Source: Anaeromonas sp052088025
GTDB lineage: Bacteria; Bacillota; Clostridia; Tissierellales; SIT17
Assembly: GCF_052088025.1 (NCBI RefSeq)
Contig: NZ_JBQCYD010000003.1
Location: 28,041-92,040, forward strand
DNA length: 64,000 nucleotides
Direction: 5' to 3'
Part shown: positions 35,981 through 44,693 of the stretch, piece by piece
Numbering within the stretch: the first letter of the stretch is position 1
How the letters are laid out: each line of letters starts with the position of its first letter
The notes under the pieces: generated by a model
What the model was told of the DNA's origin: nothing
The model's input: the letters and a program-made list of their open reading frames with translations, nothing else
The model's database searches: none
Position numbers and translations under genes: made by a program

Positions 35981-37039
35981 TTAAAAATAATTATCTAAGT
36001 TAAGCATGATTTGTACTGGATCATTTGGATATATAAAATTAGAAACTCCTAGCCCTAATAACCTCACCTTTTTATTTATTTTAAATTTGTTTTTTAATAT
36101 AAAATGTGAAGTTAATTTGAGTGTTTCTAGGCTATCTGTAGCATTTTCTAAAGTTATTGATCTAGTTTCAATTGAAAAATCATTGTATTTTAACTTAATA
36201 GTTATTGTTTTATATTTATAAGCTCTCTTAATAATACTATTATAAATATCTAAGGAATATTCATCTATTTTTTGATGAATATAATCTATATCATCTATAT
36301 CATATGAAAAAGTATTTTCTTCACTTATAGATTGGGCAAGAGTGTTTCCATCTACCTTTCTATTATCTATTCCTTTTGAAAATAACATTAATTCATTACC
36401 TTTTTTACCCAACTTGTATATTAAAGTATCTTTATCATAGTTTTGAATATCATAAATTGTATATATTCCCATACTATGAAGAACTTTCTCGGTTTTTGGA
36501 CCTACCCCCCAAAGTTTTCTTATTGGCATAGGCCTTAAAATATCCAAAGCATTATCTTTATTAATTATAGTTATACCATTAGGTTTGTTTATATCCGAAG
36601 CCAATTTTGCTAAAAATTTATTAAAAGATATCCCTACAGAACAGGTTAAATCTAATTCCTTTTTTATATCTCTTCTTATAGATTTTGCAATATTTAAAGG
36701 ATCATGGGACTTTATTTCTAAATATGCTTCATCTAAAGATAGAGGCTCAATATTATCTGAATATCTTCTAAATATATTTCTTATATGATCTGATGCCTTT
36801 TTATATTTTTCTTTATGTGTATCTACAAAAATTAGATTTTTACAAAGCATCTGTGCTTTTTTAGAACTCATTGCAGATTTAATGCCATATTTTCTAGCTT
36901 CATAACTAGCTGCACATACCACTCCTCTCCCATCAGGACTTCCACCTACTGCTACAGGTTTTCCTCTAAGATTTTTATTATCTCTTTGTTCTATTGAGGC
37001 ATAAAAAGCATCCATATCAATATGTAATATATTATTCAT
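35981..37039 (-). CDS. dinB: DNA polymerase IV (Y-family)
   Basis: A lesion-bypass polymerase, 352 aa. The active-site aspartates are in IDMDAFYASIEQ (residues 7-18) and SLDEAYLE; the thumb HhH region LWGVGPKTEKVLHSMGIY is complete. The start has GGGGGGAT as ribosome site. No C-terminal beta-clamp peptide was clearly recognised. Confidence 0.95.
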   Translation of the reverse strand: MNNILHIDMDAFYASIEQRDNKNLRGKPVAVGGSPDGRGVVCAASYEARKYGIKSAMSSKKAQMLCKNLIFVDTHKEKYKKASDHIRNIFRRYSDNIEPLSLDEAYLEIKSHDPLNIAKSIRRDIKKELDLTCSVGISFNKFLAKLASDINKPNGITIINKDNALDILRPMPIRKLWGVGPKTEKVLHSMGIYTIYDIQNYDKDTLIYKLGKKGNELMLFSKGIDNRKVDGNTLAQSISEENTFSYDIDDIDYIHQKIDEYSLDIYNSIIKRAYKYKTITIKLKYNDFSIETRSITLENATDSLETLKLTSHFILKNKFKINKKVRLLGLGVSNFIYPNDPVQIMLNLDNYF

Positions 37040-37060
37040 TTGATTATCCCCCCATAATTT

Positions 37061-37110
37061 AATATATTAGAAAAAGACAGAGATTAATCTCTGTCTTTTT
37101 CTAATATATT
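37061..37110. repeat. Perfect 50-bp palindrome, probable terminator of tRNA-Leu(GAG)
   Basis: Two 25-bp arms with no spacer, AATATATTAGAAAAAGACAG... and its exact complement, centred at 37085/37086. It directly adjoins the CCA end of tRNA-Leu(GAG). Its AAAAAGACAGAG / CTCTGTCTTTTT core would make a strong terminator on the minus strand, ending the tRNA transcript before dinB. Confidence 0.85.
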
Positions 37111-37197
37111 TGGTGCCAAGGGCGGGAGTCGAACCCGCACGGTCATAAGACCACTACCCCCTCAAGGTAGCGTGTCTGCCAATTCCACCACCACGGC
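37111..37197 (-). tRNA. tRNA-Leu, anticodon GAG
   Basis: An 87-nt class II tRNA with encoded CCA. The anticodon stem CTACC-TTGAGGG-GGTAG shows GAG in the loop; D arm, long variable arm (GGTC-TTAT-GACC) and T arm GCGGG-TTCGACT-CCCGC are complete. The acceptor stem GCCGTGG / CCTTGGC has a G4-U69 wobble and a U5-U68 mismatch. Confidence 0.93.
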
Positions 37198-37218
37198 TAG
37201 TATTTAGATTACTTGTAT

Positions 37219-37248
37219 ATTTTAACTCTAAATACTATCATTTGTCAA
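37219..37248 (-). promoter_or_regulatory. Promoter of tRNA-Leu(GAG)
   Basis: On the minus strand, TTGACA (37243-37248) and TAAAAT (37219-37224) are 18 nt apart, about 22 nt before the tRNA. It sits just beyond the stop of the substrate-binding gene. Confidence 0.75.
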
Positions 37249-37254
37249 GTTTAT

Positions 37255-38910
37255 TTATTCTTCTTTTGCACCCTTTTGCAATTCTTCTGGTATGAACCAT
37301 TTTTCTATATTATTATATAATCCATACTCTAAAGGCTTTATATCTCCCTTTATTCTTTCATCCATAATTAAAGCATTGTTTGTAAAAAACAACCCTACAT
37401 ATGGTAAATCTTCTAATAATATATCTTGAACTTCCTTATATTTATCCTTCTTTACTTTTCTATCTTTTGCACTAAATGCTTCAACTAACAACTTATCCAT
37501 CTCTTTGTTTGAATAAGATATGAAATTTGATCCATTTTCTATATTATCAGAATGAAAGGCAAAAGTTAAATCAACACTTTCAGATAATTCTAATCCTAAT
37601 AATGCTATATCAAAATCTCCTTTTTCCATCTTAGATATCATAGAATCTAAATCATCTTCATAACTTTTTTCAACTTCTATTCCTATTTCATTTAAATCTT
37701 TTATTATCATATCTGCAGTTTTTTCTCTATACTTATCATTAGAGTTAGTCATTAATTTGAATTTAAGATCTTTAATATCTGCTTTTTTCAATATTTTTTT
37801 AGCTTCTTTAACATCATACTCATACATATCAGCATTTTCATTTAATAAATATGAATTATTTAATAAAGGAAGGCTAGCTTTTGTAGCATCTTCATTATAT
37901 ACATCTTTTATTATTTTATCTCTATCAATAGCATGAGCAATTGCCTGTCTTATAGCTTTTCCATCTTTTCCTTTGAATTTATCATTTTTAAAATTAAATC
38001 CTAAAAAATCAAAATCATTACTAGCATATTCACGAATCCTTACATCTTTATCTTTTTTGAAATCATCAAAGGATTTAAATGTAGTTTCTAATACATCAAT
38101 ATCACCCTTATCTAATGCATTCTTAAATTCATCTGCCTTTAACATAATCCCTGATATATTCTTAATATATGGCTTGTCTTCATTCCACCAATTATCATTT
38201 GATTCTAGGTTTATTTTTTTACCTTCTTCATAACTCACAAATTTATAAGCCCCACTACCAATTGGCTTAAAATCTTTTGTATTTTCTAGGGCAGTATCAT
38301 ATAAAATATTTTCTTCCTCATCTATAAATAGATGTGCAGGAAATATTGGAAAAGCTAAAGTTTCAAGGGAATTACTAAAACTTCTATCAAAATCAATAGT
38401 TATATTTTTTTCATCAACTATATTTACACTATATATATGCTCTATATCCTCAGGCTTTATAAACTTATCATATTTAGATAATATATCTCTATATTCTTTA
38501 GTCTTAAAAGCATGTCTTAATAAATCTATGGTAAATTTAACATCTTTAGATGTAAAATCTTCTCCATCATGCCATTTTACATTATCTCTTAATTTTATAT
38601 TTATTGTTCTACCTTCATTTTCTATTTTATAATCTTTTGCAAGTACATTTTCCATATCATGATCATCTTTAAATCTAAATAATCCCTCATATATTAAATC
38701 ATAAAAGCTATATAAACTTTCATTTTCACTTAATAGAGGATTCATGTTTTCTACAGTTTCTATAGGTAGATTCATCTCTCCACCGTAAGCTTTTTCATAT
38801 TTCTCTTCATCTTCTACCTTTTCACTATCATTTCCACCGCTTGTACATGCTGTAAAAATAAGACTTACAAGCAAGATAACACCCAATATTTTAATTTTTT
38901 GTTTTATCAA
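37255..38910 (-). CDS. Peptide/nickel-type ABC substrate-binding lipoprotein (family 5)
   Basis: A 551-aa extracellular solute receptor. A lipoprotein signal at the N-terminus (LLVSLIFTACTSGGND) has a lipobox cysteine, followed by the SBP_bac_5 fold with YEGLFRFKDDHDMENVLAKD, VKWHDGEDFTSKDVKFTIDL and KGKDGKAIRQAIAHAIDRDKI. No permease or ATPase is next to it, so the substrate, probably an oligopeptide, and its partners are unknown. It follows the lytic transglycosylase by 35 nt. Confidence 0.88.
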   Translation of the reverse strand: MIKQKIKILGVILLVSLIFTACTSGGNDSEKVEDEEKYEKAYGGEMNLPIETVENMNPLLSENESLYSFYDLIYEGLFRFKDDHDMENVLAKDYKIENEGRTINIKLRDNVKWHDGEDFTSKDVKFTIDLLRHAFKTKEYRDILSKYDKFIKPEDIEHIYSVNIVDEKNITIDFDRSFSNSLETLAFPIFPAHLFIDEEENILYDTALENTKDFKPIGSGAYKFVSYEEGKKINLESNDNWWNEDKPYIKNISGIMLKADEFKNALDKGDIDVLETTFKSFDDFKKDKDVRIREYASNDFDFLGFNFKNDKFKGKDGKAIRQAIAHAIDRDKIIKDVYNEDATKASLPLLNNSYLLNENADMYEYDVKEAKKILKKADIKDLKFKLMTNSNDKYREKTADMIIKDLNEIGIEVEKSYEDDLDSMISKMEKGDFDIALLGLELSESVDLTFAFHSDNIENGSNFISYSNKEMDKLLVEAFSAKDRKVKKDKYKEVQDILLEDLPYVGLFFTNNALIMDERIKGDIKPLEYGLYNNIEKWFIPEELQKGAKEE

Positions 38911-38945
38911 CTTAACTTCCTCCTAATATTATATAGTTTCTTTTT

Positions 38946-39503
38946 TTATAAATCATATAAAAATTCGTATATATTTCTCTGATTCTTTACCTTTTTTACA
39001 TATTCTTCTGTTTCTTTAAAAGGAATAGAATCTAATTTGAGACCATCTTCACTATATTTTTTGTCTTTAAGCCATTTTTCTACATTACCACTCCCACCAT
39101 TATATGCTGCAAGTGCCAAATCTAGGCTATCAAATTGATCCACCAAGTTTTTAATATACCATGAACCTAATTTCACATTTGTAGATGCATCATATAACAT
39201 ATATTCTTCAAATTCTATCATATTATTAGTCTCTGCAATCCATTTGCCAGTTTCAGGTAATATTTGCATAAGACCTATTGCATTTTTTTTAGATACTGCC
39301 TCTTTATTAAAATTGCTTTCAACATTTATTATAGCTGCTACTAAATTTGGATCTATATCATTTAAATCTGAATTCAAAACTATATATTCCTTATACTCCA
39401 AAGGATATATAAATCTTCCTATGTTTTTCACATTTAATAAAAGTAGTATTAAGATGAATAAAATACCATAAAAAAATATTCTTTTTTTCAAATATATCAT
39501 CAC
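38946..39503 (-). CDS. Membrane-anchored lytic transglycosylase (Slt-like)
   Basis: A 185-aa protein with an N-terminal transmembrane segment (about 8-25) and a goose-lysozyme/SLT domain. The catalytic Glu is in INVESNFNKEAVS (about 60-72), followed by GLMQILPETGKWIA and ALAAYNGGSGNVEKWL. It cleaves peptidoglycan glycans with 1,6-anhydro products. It sits between coaE and the lipoprotein gene. Confidence 0.93.
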   Translation of the reverse strand: MMIYLKKRIFFYGILFILILLLLNVKNIGRFIYPLEYKEYIVLNSDLNDIDPNLVAAIINVESNFNKEAVSKKNAIGLMQILPETGKWIAETNNMIEFEEYMLYDASTNVKLGSWYIKNLVDQFDSLDLALAAYNGGSGNVEKWLKDKKYSEDGLKLDSIPFKETEEYVKKVKNQRNIYEFLYDL

Positions 39504-39514
39504 CTACTTTCTAA

Positions 39515-40132
39515 TTAAATGTTTTTTAATTCTTTTATCAATTGTTTTTTTGTGTTTTTAATGTCCTTAGAATTATCTATTATTCTATCACAATATTTAA
39601 TTTTTTCCTCTATATCCATTTGAGAATTTATTCTTATATTAGCTTCTTTTTTCAAATAGTTATTCCTTTGAATCAATCTTTTTACTTGATTTTTTTTATC
39701 TAGATATACTAACCAGATTTCATCAAAAACAATATCTTCTTTACTTAGCTTTTCTTTTATTTCTATTAAAAGAGGTATGTCTATAAAGATTATATTTTCA
39801 CCTTGGTTTTTATAGGTTTTTATTTCTTCTTTAATTTTTTCATATATTCTTGGATGGACTATATCATTTAATTTATCTCTTAAATTTTCATCATTAAAAA
39901 TTATTTGTCCTAACTTTGCCCTATCTATCTCACACGTATCATTTAATATATCTTTACCAAATAAATTTAAAATATCATTATATGCTGGCTTATTTTTTTC
40001 CACTACAACTCTTGCTATTTCATCTGCGTCTATTACTATATACCTACATTCCTTTAGCATATTACTGACAGTAGATTTACCTGTTGCAATTCCACCAGTT
40101 AATCCTATTATTTTAATATCATTTTGTTTCAT
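39515..40132 (-). CDS. coaE: Dephospho-CoA kinase
   Basis: The last step of CoA synthesis. The 205-aa P-loop kinase has GLTGGIATGKST (about 10-21), the DADEIAR motif and an LID/helical C-terminal part. Its 5' end overlaps polA by 14 nt, the usual polA-coaE linkage. Confidence 0.95.
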   Translation of the reverse strand: MKQNDIKIIGLTGGIATGKSTVSNMLKECRYIVIDADEIARVVVEKNKPAYNDILNLFGKDILNDTCEIDRAKLGQIIFNDENLRDKLNDIVHPRIYEKIKEEIKTYKNQGENIIFIDIPLLIEIKEKLSKEDIVFDEIWLVYLDKKNQVKRLIQRNNYLKKEANIRINSQMDIEEKIKYCDRIIDNSKDIKNTKKQLIKELKNI

Positions 40133-42797
40133 ACCAACTATCTCCTTCTTGCATATCTACAGTTAAAGGAACTTTTAATTTAATTGCATTTTCCATTAAA
40201 TTTTTAAGCAAGTCCTTTACTTCATCTAATTCATCTATGAAGGTTTCTATAATTAACTCATCATGAATTTGAAGTATAAGCTTTGACTTAAGTTTTCTAT
40301 TTTTAAGTTCTTTATATACATTTATCATAGCTATTTTTATGATATCAGCCGCTGTTCCTTGAATTGGAGTATTCATAGCAGTTCTTTCACCAAATGATCT
40401 TACATTATAATTTCTTGATGTTATTTCTGGTATAAATCTTCTTCTATTTAATAATGTTTTTACATACCCTTTTTCCTTTGCAATATCTATTATATCATCC
40501 ATATATTGCTTTACAAAACTATAATTTTTAAGATAATTATCAATATATTTTTTTGATTCTTTCCTTGGAATATTTAAATCTCTAGAAAGTCCATAATCAC
40601 TTATACCATAAACTATACCAAAATTAACAGCCTTAGCCCTATTTCTCATAAGTGGGGTCACATCTTCTCTTTCCACTTCAAAAACTTCAGATGCTGTTTT
40701 TGCATGAATATCATCTTTATTTTCAAATGCTTCTATTAATTTTTCATCTCCAGAAATATGAGCAAGTACTCTGAGCTCTATTTGTGAATAATCAGCATCC
40801 ACTAATTTATGTTCTTTATTTTCTGCTACAAAAACCTTTCTAATTTTACGACCTTCTTCAGTTTTTATAGGTATGTTTTGTAAATTAGGATTTGTGCTAC
40901 TTATTCTACCTGTAGTTGTAATGGTTTGATTGAAACTAGAATGCACTTTATTGGTATCTTTATCTATCAATGGAATAAGTCCATCTATATAAGTAGATTT
41001 AATTTTTACTATTTGTCTATATTCAAGTAATTTTTCTATTATTTCATGCTTGCCTAATAATTTATCTAAAACCTCAGCATTAGTTGAATATCCTGTTTTA
41101 GTCTTTTTTATAACTGGAAGCTCTAACTTATCAAACAATACTACTCCTAATTGTTTAGGTGAATTTATATTAAATTCTTCTCCACTTAATTTATAAATTT
41201 CATCTGTCAAATTATTAATTTGTTCTTCAAACTCATTGCCTAATTCATTTAATTTTTCTATATCTATTTTAAATCCTTCATATTGCATATCTGCAAGTAC
41301 TTTTGTAAGGGGCATTTCTATATCTTCTAATAGGTCTTTCATATCATATTCTATTATTTTTTCAAGTAATTTATCTTTTAATAGATATATTACTTTTAAA
41401 TTAGATGATATATATTTAGTTAATTCTTCTGTACTTGTATCACTTAAAGATTTCTTTTTCTTACCCTTGCCAAGTAAATCTTCTTCATTTTCTATATGAA
41501 CATTCAAATATTCATCTGCAAGAGTTTTTAGAGAATAATCTTTTTGGGATGCTTCTATTAGATATGCTGCTATAAATGAATCAAAGGAAATGTTGTATAT
41601 TGGAATATTATATCTAAATAAAACTAATAAATCTTCTTTTATATCATGCCCTATCTTATTTATTTTTTCATTTTGAAATATAGGTGCTAATATATTTAAT
41701 TTTTCCTCTAAATCATCTTCATCATTAAATGAAATATAAAATGACTCTTTTTCATTGTATTTAAATCCTATTCCTAGAATATTATCCTTTAAATTATTAT
41801 CACCATCAACTGCAAATTTAAATATAAAATCATCATCTTCTTTAATTTCTTTTATCTTTTCTTCAAGTTCTTCTTTAGTTTTTAAGCTTCTTATGTTTAA
41901 TTCTAAATTTTCCTTAGAATCTTTTATGGTTGACTTATCAAATTTATTTAAAAATGAATTAAATTCAAATTTTGTATATAATTTCAAAAGTTCATCTTGA
42001 TTTGCTTCTTCCTTTTTCATTTTTTCTAAATCCATATCTATAGGTACATCAGTTATAATCTTTGCTAGCATTTTACTCATGAAAGCTTGATTTCTATTTT
42101 CTATTAATCTTTCCTTTAATTTTTTTCCTGAAACCTCATCTATGTTTTCATATATATTTTCTATAGATTTATATTGTTTTAGTAACTTTATACCTGTTTT
42201 TTCTCCTACTCCTGGTACTCCTGGTATATTATCTGATTTATCTCCCATAAGCCCTTTTAAATCTATAAATTCTGTAGGTGTTAGACTATATCTATCAATC
42301 ATAGCATCTACATCATAAGATTCTAAATTTGTCATACCTTTTTTTGTAATTAAAACCTTTATATTTTCATCTACTAATTGTAAGTAATCCTTATCACCTG
42401 TAACTACTATGACATCCATTTCTTTAGAACTACAATGTTTGGCAAGAGTTCCTACTATATCATCAGCTTCGTATCCATCAATCTCTACTCTATGAATATT
42501 CATATTATCTAGTATTTCTTTTAACATAGGAAATTGCATCCTTAAATCATCAGGGGTCTTTTTTCTCCCTGCCTTATATTCTTTATATTCATTATGTCTA
42601 AAGGTAGGTCCTTTTTTATCAAATGCTACTGATATATAATCAGGTTTATAATCCTCTAAGATTTTATATAACATTGTCATGAAGCCATATACTCCATTTG
42701 TAAATAAACCTTCTTTGTTGGTAAGTGGTGGCAAGGCATGATAAGCTCTATGTAACAAACTATTTCCATCTATTAATACCATTCTTTTATTTTTCAA
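40119..42797 (-). CDS. polA: DNA polymerase I
   Basis: An 892-aa repair and Okazaki-fragment polymerase. The 5'-nuclease domain occupies about 1-290 (LIDGNSLLHRAYHALPP, VVTGDKDYLQL). The middle 3'-5' exonuclease fold (about 300-470) appears to lack the catalytic acidic residues (FAVDGDN in place of the usual DxE). The polymerase has motif A DADYSQIELRVLAHIS, B RNRAKAVNFGIVYGIS and C QIHDELIIE. Start is TTG after AAAGGAG. Probably no proofreading, as in Bacillus. Confidence 0.95.
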   Translation of the reverse strand: MKNKRMVLIDGNSLLHRAYHALPPLTNKEGLFTNGVYGFMTMLYKILEDYKPDYISVAFDKKGPTFRHNEYKEYKAGRKKTPDDLRMQFPMLKEILDNMNIHRVEIDGYEADDIVGTLAKHCSSKEMDVIVVTGDKDYLQLVDENIKVLITKKGMTNLESYDVDAMIDRYSLTPTEFIDLKGLMGDKSDNIPGVPGVGEKTGIKLLKQYKSIENIYENIDEVSGKKLKERLIENRNQAFMSKMLAKIITDVPIDMDLEKMKKEEANQDELLKLYTKFEFNSFLNKFDKSTIKDSKENLELNIRSLKTKEELEEKIKEIKEDDDFIFKFAVDGDNNLKDNILGIGFKYNEKESFYISFNDEDDLEEKLNILAPIFQNEKINKIGHDIKEDLLVLFRYNIPIYNISFDSFIAAYLIEASQKDYSLKTLADEYLNVHIENEEDLLGKGKKKKSLSDTSTEELTKYISSNLKVIYLLKDKLLEKIIEYDMKDLLEDIEMPLTKVLADMQYEGFKIDIEKLNELGNEFEEQINNLTDEIYKLSGEEFNINSPKQLGVVLFDKLELPVIKKTKTGYSTNAEVLDKLLGKHEIIEKLLEYRQIVKIKSTYIDGLIPLIDKDTNKVHSSFNQTITTTGRISSTNPNLQNIPIKTEEGRKIRKVFVAENKEHKLVDADYSQIELRVLAHISGDEKLIEAFENKDDIHAKTASEVFEVEREDVTPLMRNRAKAVNFGIVYGISDYGLSRDLNIPRKESKKYIDNYLKNYSFVKQYMDDIIDIAKEKGYVKTLLNRRRFIPEITSRNYNVRSFGERTAMNTPIQGTAADIIKIAMINVYKELKNRKLKSKLILQIHDELIIETFIDELDEVKDLLKNLMENAIKLKVPLTVDMQEGDSWYETK

Positions 42798-42943
42798 ATT
42801 AACAGCTCCTTTGCATCTTTTAAAAGCAATCTAATTAGAAGTATATATTAAAACTAAGCTATAGTAAACAAGTTATATATTCCGATTTACTTATTACCCT
42901 TTTATTTATCTAATATTCTTTACTTTGCTATTTAAATTTAAAC

Positions 42944-42973
42944 TTGACTTTTAATTAATATTTATGATATTAT
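42944..42973 (+). promoter_or_regulatory. Promoter of tRNA-Leu(CAA)
   Basis: TTGACT (42944-42949) and TATTAT (42968-42973) are 18 nt apart; the tRNA begins about 25 nt after the -10. Between this and polA (42798-42943) I see little but A/T-rich sequence, including a weak possible polA promoter (TTGTTT) on the minus strand. Confidence 0.7.
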
Positions 42974-42998
42974 TTATCTTGTTCTTAATTTAAAATAT

Positions 42999-43085
42999 GC
43001 TGGAGTGGTGGAATTGGCAGACACGCCGGATTCAAAATCCGGTTGGGTTAAACCAGTGTGGGTTCAAGTCCCACCTTCAGCACCA
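42999..43085 (+). tRNA. tRNA-Leu, anticodon CAA
   Basis: An 87-nt class II tRNA with encoded CCA. Acceptor GCTGGAG / CTTCAGC, D arm GGTGGAATTGGCAGAC, anticodon arm CCGGA-TTCAAAA-TCCGG with CAA, variable arm, and T arm GTGGG-TTCAAGT-CCCAC. Decodes UUG. Confidence 0.96.
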
Positions 43086-43097
43086 AAACACATAAAT

Positions 43098-43142
43098 AAA
43101 AGCTCTGAACTAAGATTATAAACTTCTTAGTTCAGGGCTTTT
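43098..43142. terminator. Bidirectional terminator between tRNA-Leu(CAA) and the permease
   Basis: AAAAGCTCTGAACTAAG pairs with CTTAGTTCAGGGCTTTT (13 bp core plus A-T pairs) around an 11-nt loop. T-rich on the plus side and A-rich on the minus, so it can serve both converging transcripts. Confidence 0.88.
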
Positions 43143-43143
43143 A

Positions 43144-44559
43144 TTATATTATAAACATGGCTACTATAGTTGTGACTATCAGTCCTATTATAACTGGTTT
43201 TAAATTTCTCCTTGCAAGTTCAAATGGATCAACTCCACATATAGCTGCTGCCGGTATTACTGCCCATGGTACTATTGTTCCTCCACCAACCCAAATGGCT
43301 GCCACTTGACCAAGAGCAGTTAATGTAGCTACCCCACCACCTATAGCTGTAGAAAATAATCTTGCAATAGGACCCACTAGGGATATTCCTGAAAATCCAG
43401 AACCATCCAAACCTGTTATAGTACCTACACTAGTTAATGTTATTGCTCCTACGAAATCATTTAAAGGTACAGCATGAGCAAGTGCTACACCTAAATCATT
43501 TACAAGCCCTTCAGACATTTCAGGTAGAACTTCCCCAAATACAGATACAAAACCCATATCTCCCATATAAAAAAATGCTGCTATAGGAATTACTGGCCCA
43601 AAAATCTGAAATCCAAATTTAAAGCCAGTGATAAGAAATTCAGTTATTTGCTCCATTCCTTTATTTTTATAGGTGAACATAGAAATTAGTATGAGTATAA
43701 ATACAGCAGTTCCTCCTACTAGTGCTGTTGCATCTCCTCCTTGAAGATTTAATCTTATCATTATAAATAAATCTAAAATAAACAATATTGGAATGATTAT
43801 AGCAAATGTTTTTTTAGTTTTATTAGATAATCTTGTCTTAACAATATCACCTTCAGTTTCTTCTTCATTAGAAAAAAGTGCTATATTTGTATCATTTTCT
43901 TGTACTTTGATCTTGCCTGATTTCATATCTTTCTTTAATGATATAAATGCTATTATAGTAGTAACAACTCCCATTGTAATTACAAGGGGAATACTTGCAG
44001 ATATAACATCACCTACAGGCAATCCTGCTGATTCTGATGTTAGTTTAGGTGCTCCTTGAATTATAAAATCACTTGATAGGGCTATACCATGACCAAATAA
44101 ATTCATTGCTACAGCAACGCCTATAGCTGGCAATCCTACCCTTACAGCAACTGGTAACAATACAGCACCCATTAGGGCTACGGCAGGTGAAGGCCAAAAG
44201 AACCACGATATTACCATCATAAGTATCCCTATTATCCAATATGCTAAAGTTGGAGTTTTGATAAATCTAGTAAAGGGTGATATCATAACCTCATTTATTC
44301 CTGTAGCTTCTAAAACTTTACTCATCCCATAGATAATTGATATTATAAGTATTGTCCCTAATAGTTCTGTAATAGCATATATTAAACTGTTAAAAACTCC
44401 TGTAACAGCAAGTGGTAAAGATTTTGTAGCTACAACTCCTAAAATAAGTATTCCAAGAATACATACAAGCGTTGTATCTCTTTTTCTTATCATAACACCT
44501 ATTATAAGTAGTATGAATATAAGATATATCCAATGAAGCGAGTTTAAACTTACTAACAT
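43144..44559 (-). CDS. Ion-transporter-superfamily permease (GntP/citrate-like), substrate unknown
   Basis: A 471-aa membrane protein with about 12 segments and a hydrophilic cytoplasmic loop near residues 215-250 (KKDMKSGKIKVQENDTN). Two-fold features such as WFFWPSPAVALMGAVLLPVA and GVATLTALGQVAAIWVGGGT suggest an ion-transporter fold. I cannot name the substrate. The frame opens further upstream at TTG, but GGAGG lies 7 nt before the ATG at 44559. It is divergent from a LysR gene that may control it. Confidence 0.8.
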   Translation of the reverse strand: MLVSLNSLHWIYLIFILLIIGVMIRKRDTTLVCILGILILGVVATKSLPLAVTGVFNSLIYAITELLGTILIISIIYGMSKVLEATGINEVMISPFTRFIKTPTLAYWIIGILMMVISWFFWPSPAVALMGAVLLPVAVRVGLPAIGVAVAMNLFGHGIALSSDFIIQGAPKLTSESAGLPVGDVISASIPLVITMGVVTTIIAFISLKKDMKSGKIKVQENDTNIALFSNEEETEGDIVKTRLSNKTKKTFAIIIPILFILDLFIMIRLNLQGGDATALVGGTAVFILILISMFTYKNKGMEQITEFLITGFKFGFQIFGPVIPIAAFFYMGDMGFVSVFGEVLPEMSEGLVNDLGVALAHAVPLNDFVGAITLTSVGTITGLDGSGFSGISLVGPIARLFSTAIGGGVATLTALGQVAAIWVGGGTIVPWAVIPAAAICGVDPFELARRNLKPVIIGLIVTTIVAMFII

Positions 44560-44604
44560 AAACATTCCTCCTAACAAACTTTACTTTATTTTAGTCTATG
44601 CAGT

Positions 44605-44617
44605 CAAAGAAACTTTG
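44605..44617. promoter_or_regulatory. Possible LysR operator
   Basis: CAAAG-AAA-CTTTG lies in the divergent gap, within TCAAAGAAACTTTGTGA, and overlaps the -35-like TTGACT of a minus-strand promoter for the permease (44602-44607, with TAAAGT 18 nt on). Such sites fit a LysR target; binding is inference. Confidence 0.4.
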
Positions 44618-44630
44618 TGAGTGCTTATGA

Positions 44631-44659
44631 TTGACAAATAAAGAATGTTAGAATAATAT
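44631..44659 (+). promoter_or_regulatory. Promoter of the lysR-type gene
   Basis: TTGACA (44631-44636) and TAATAT (44654-44659) are 17 nt apart, about 34 nt before the TTG start. Confidence 0.7.
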
Positions 44660-44693
44660 TAAAATATATTTATAAATAGAGAGTGGTGATTTT

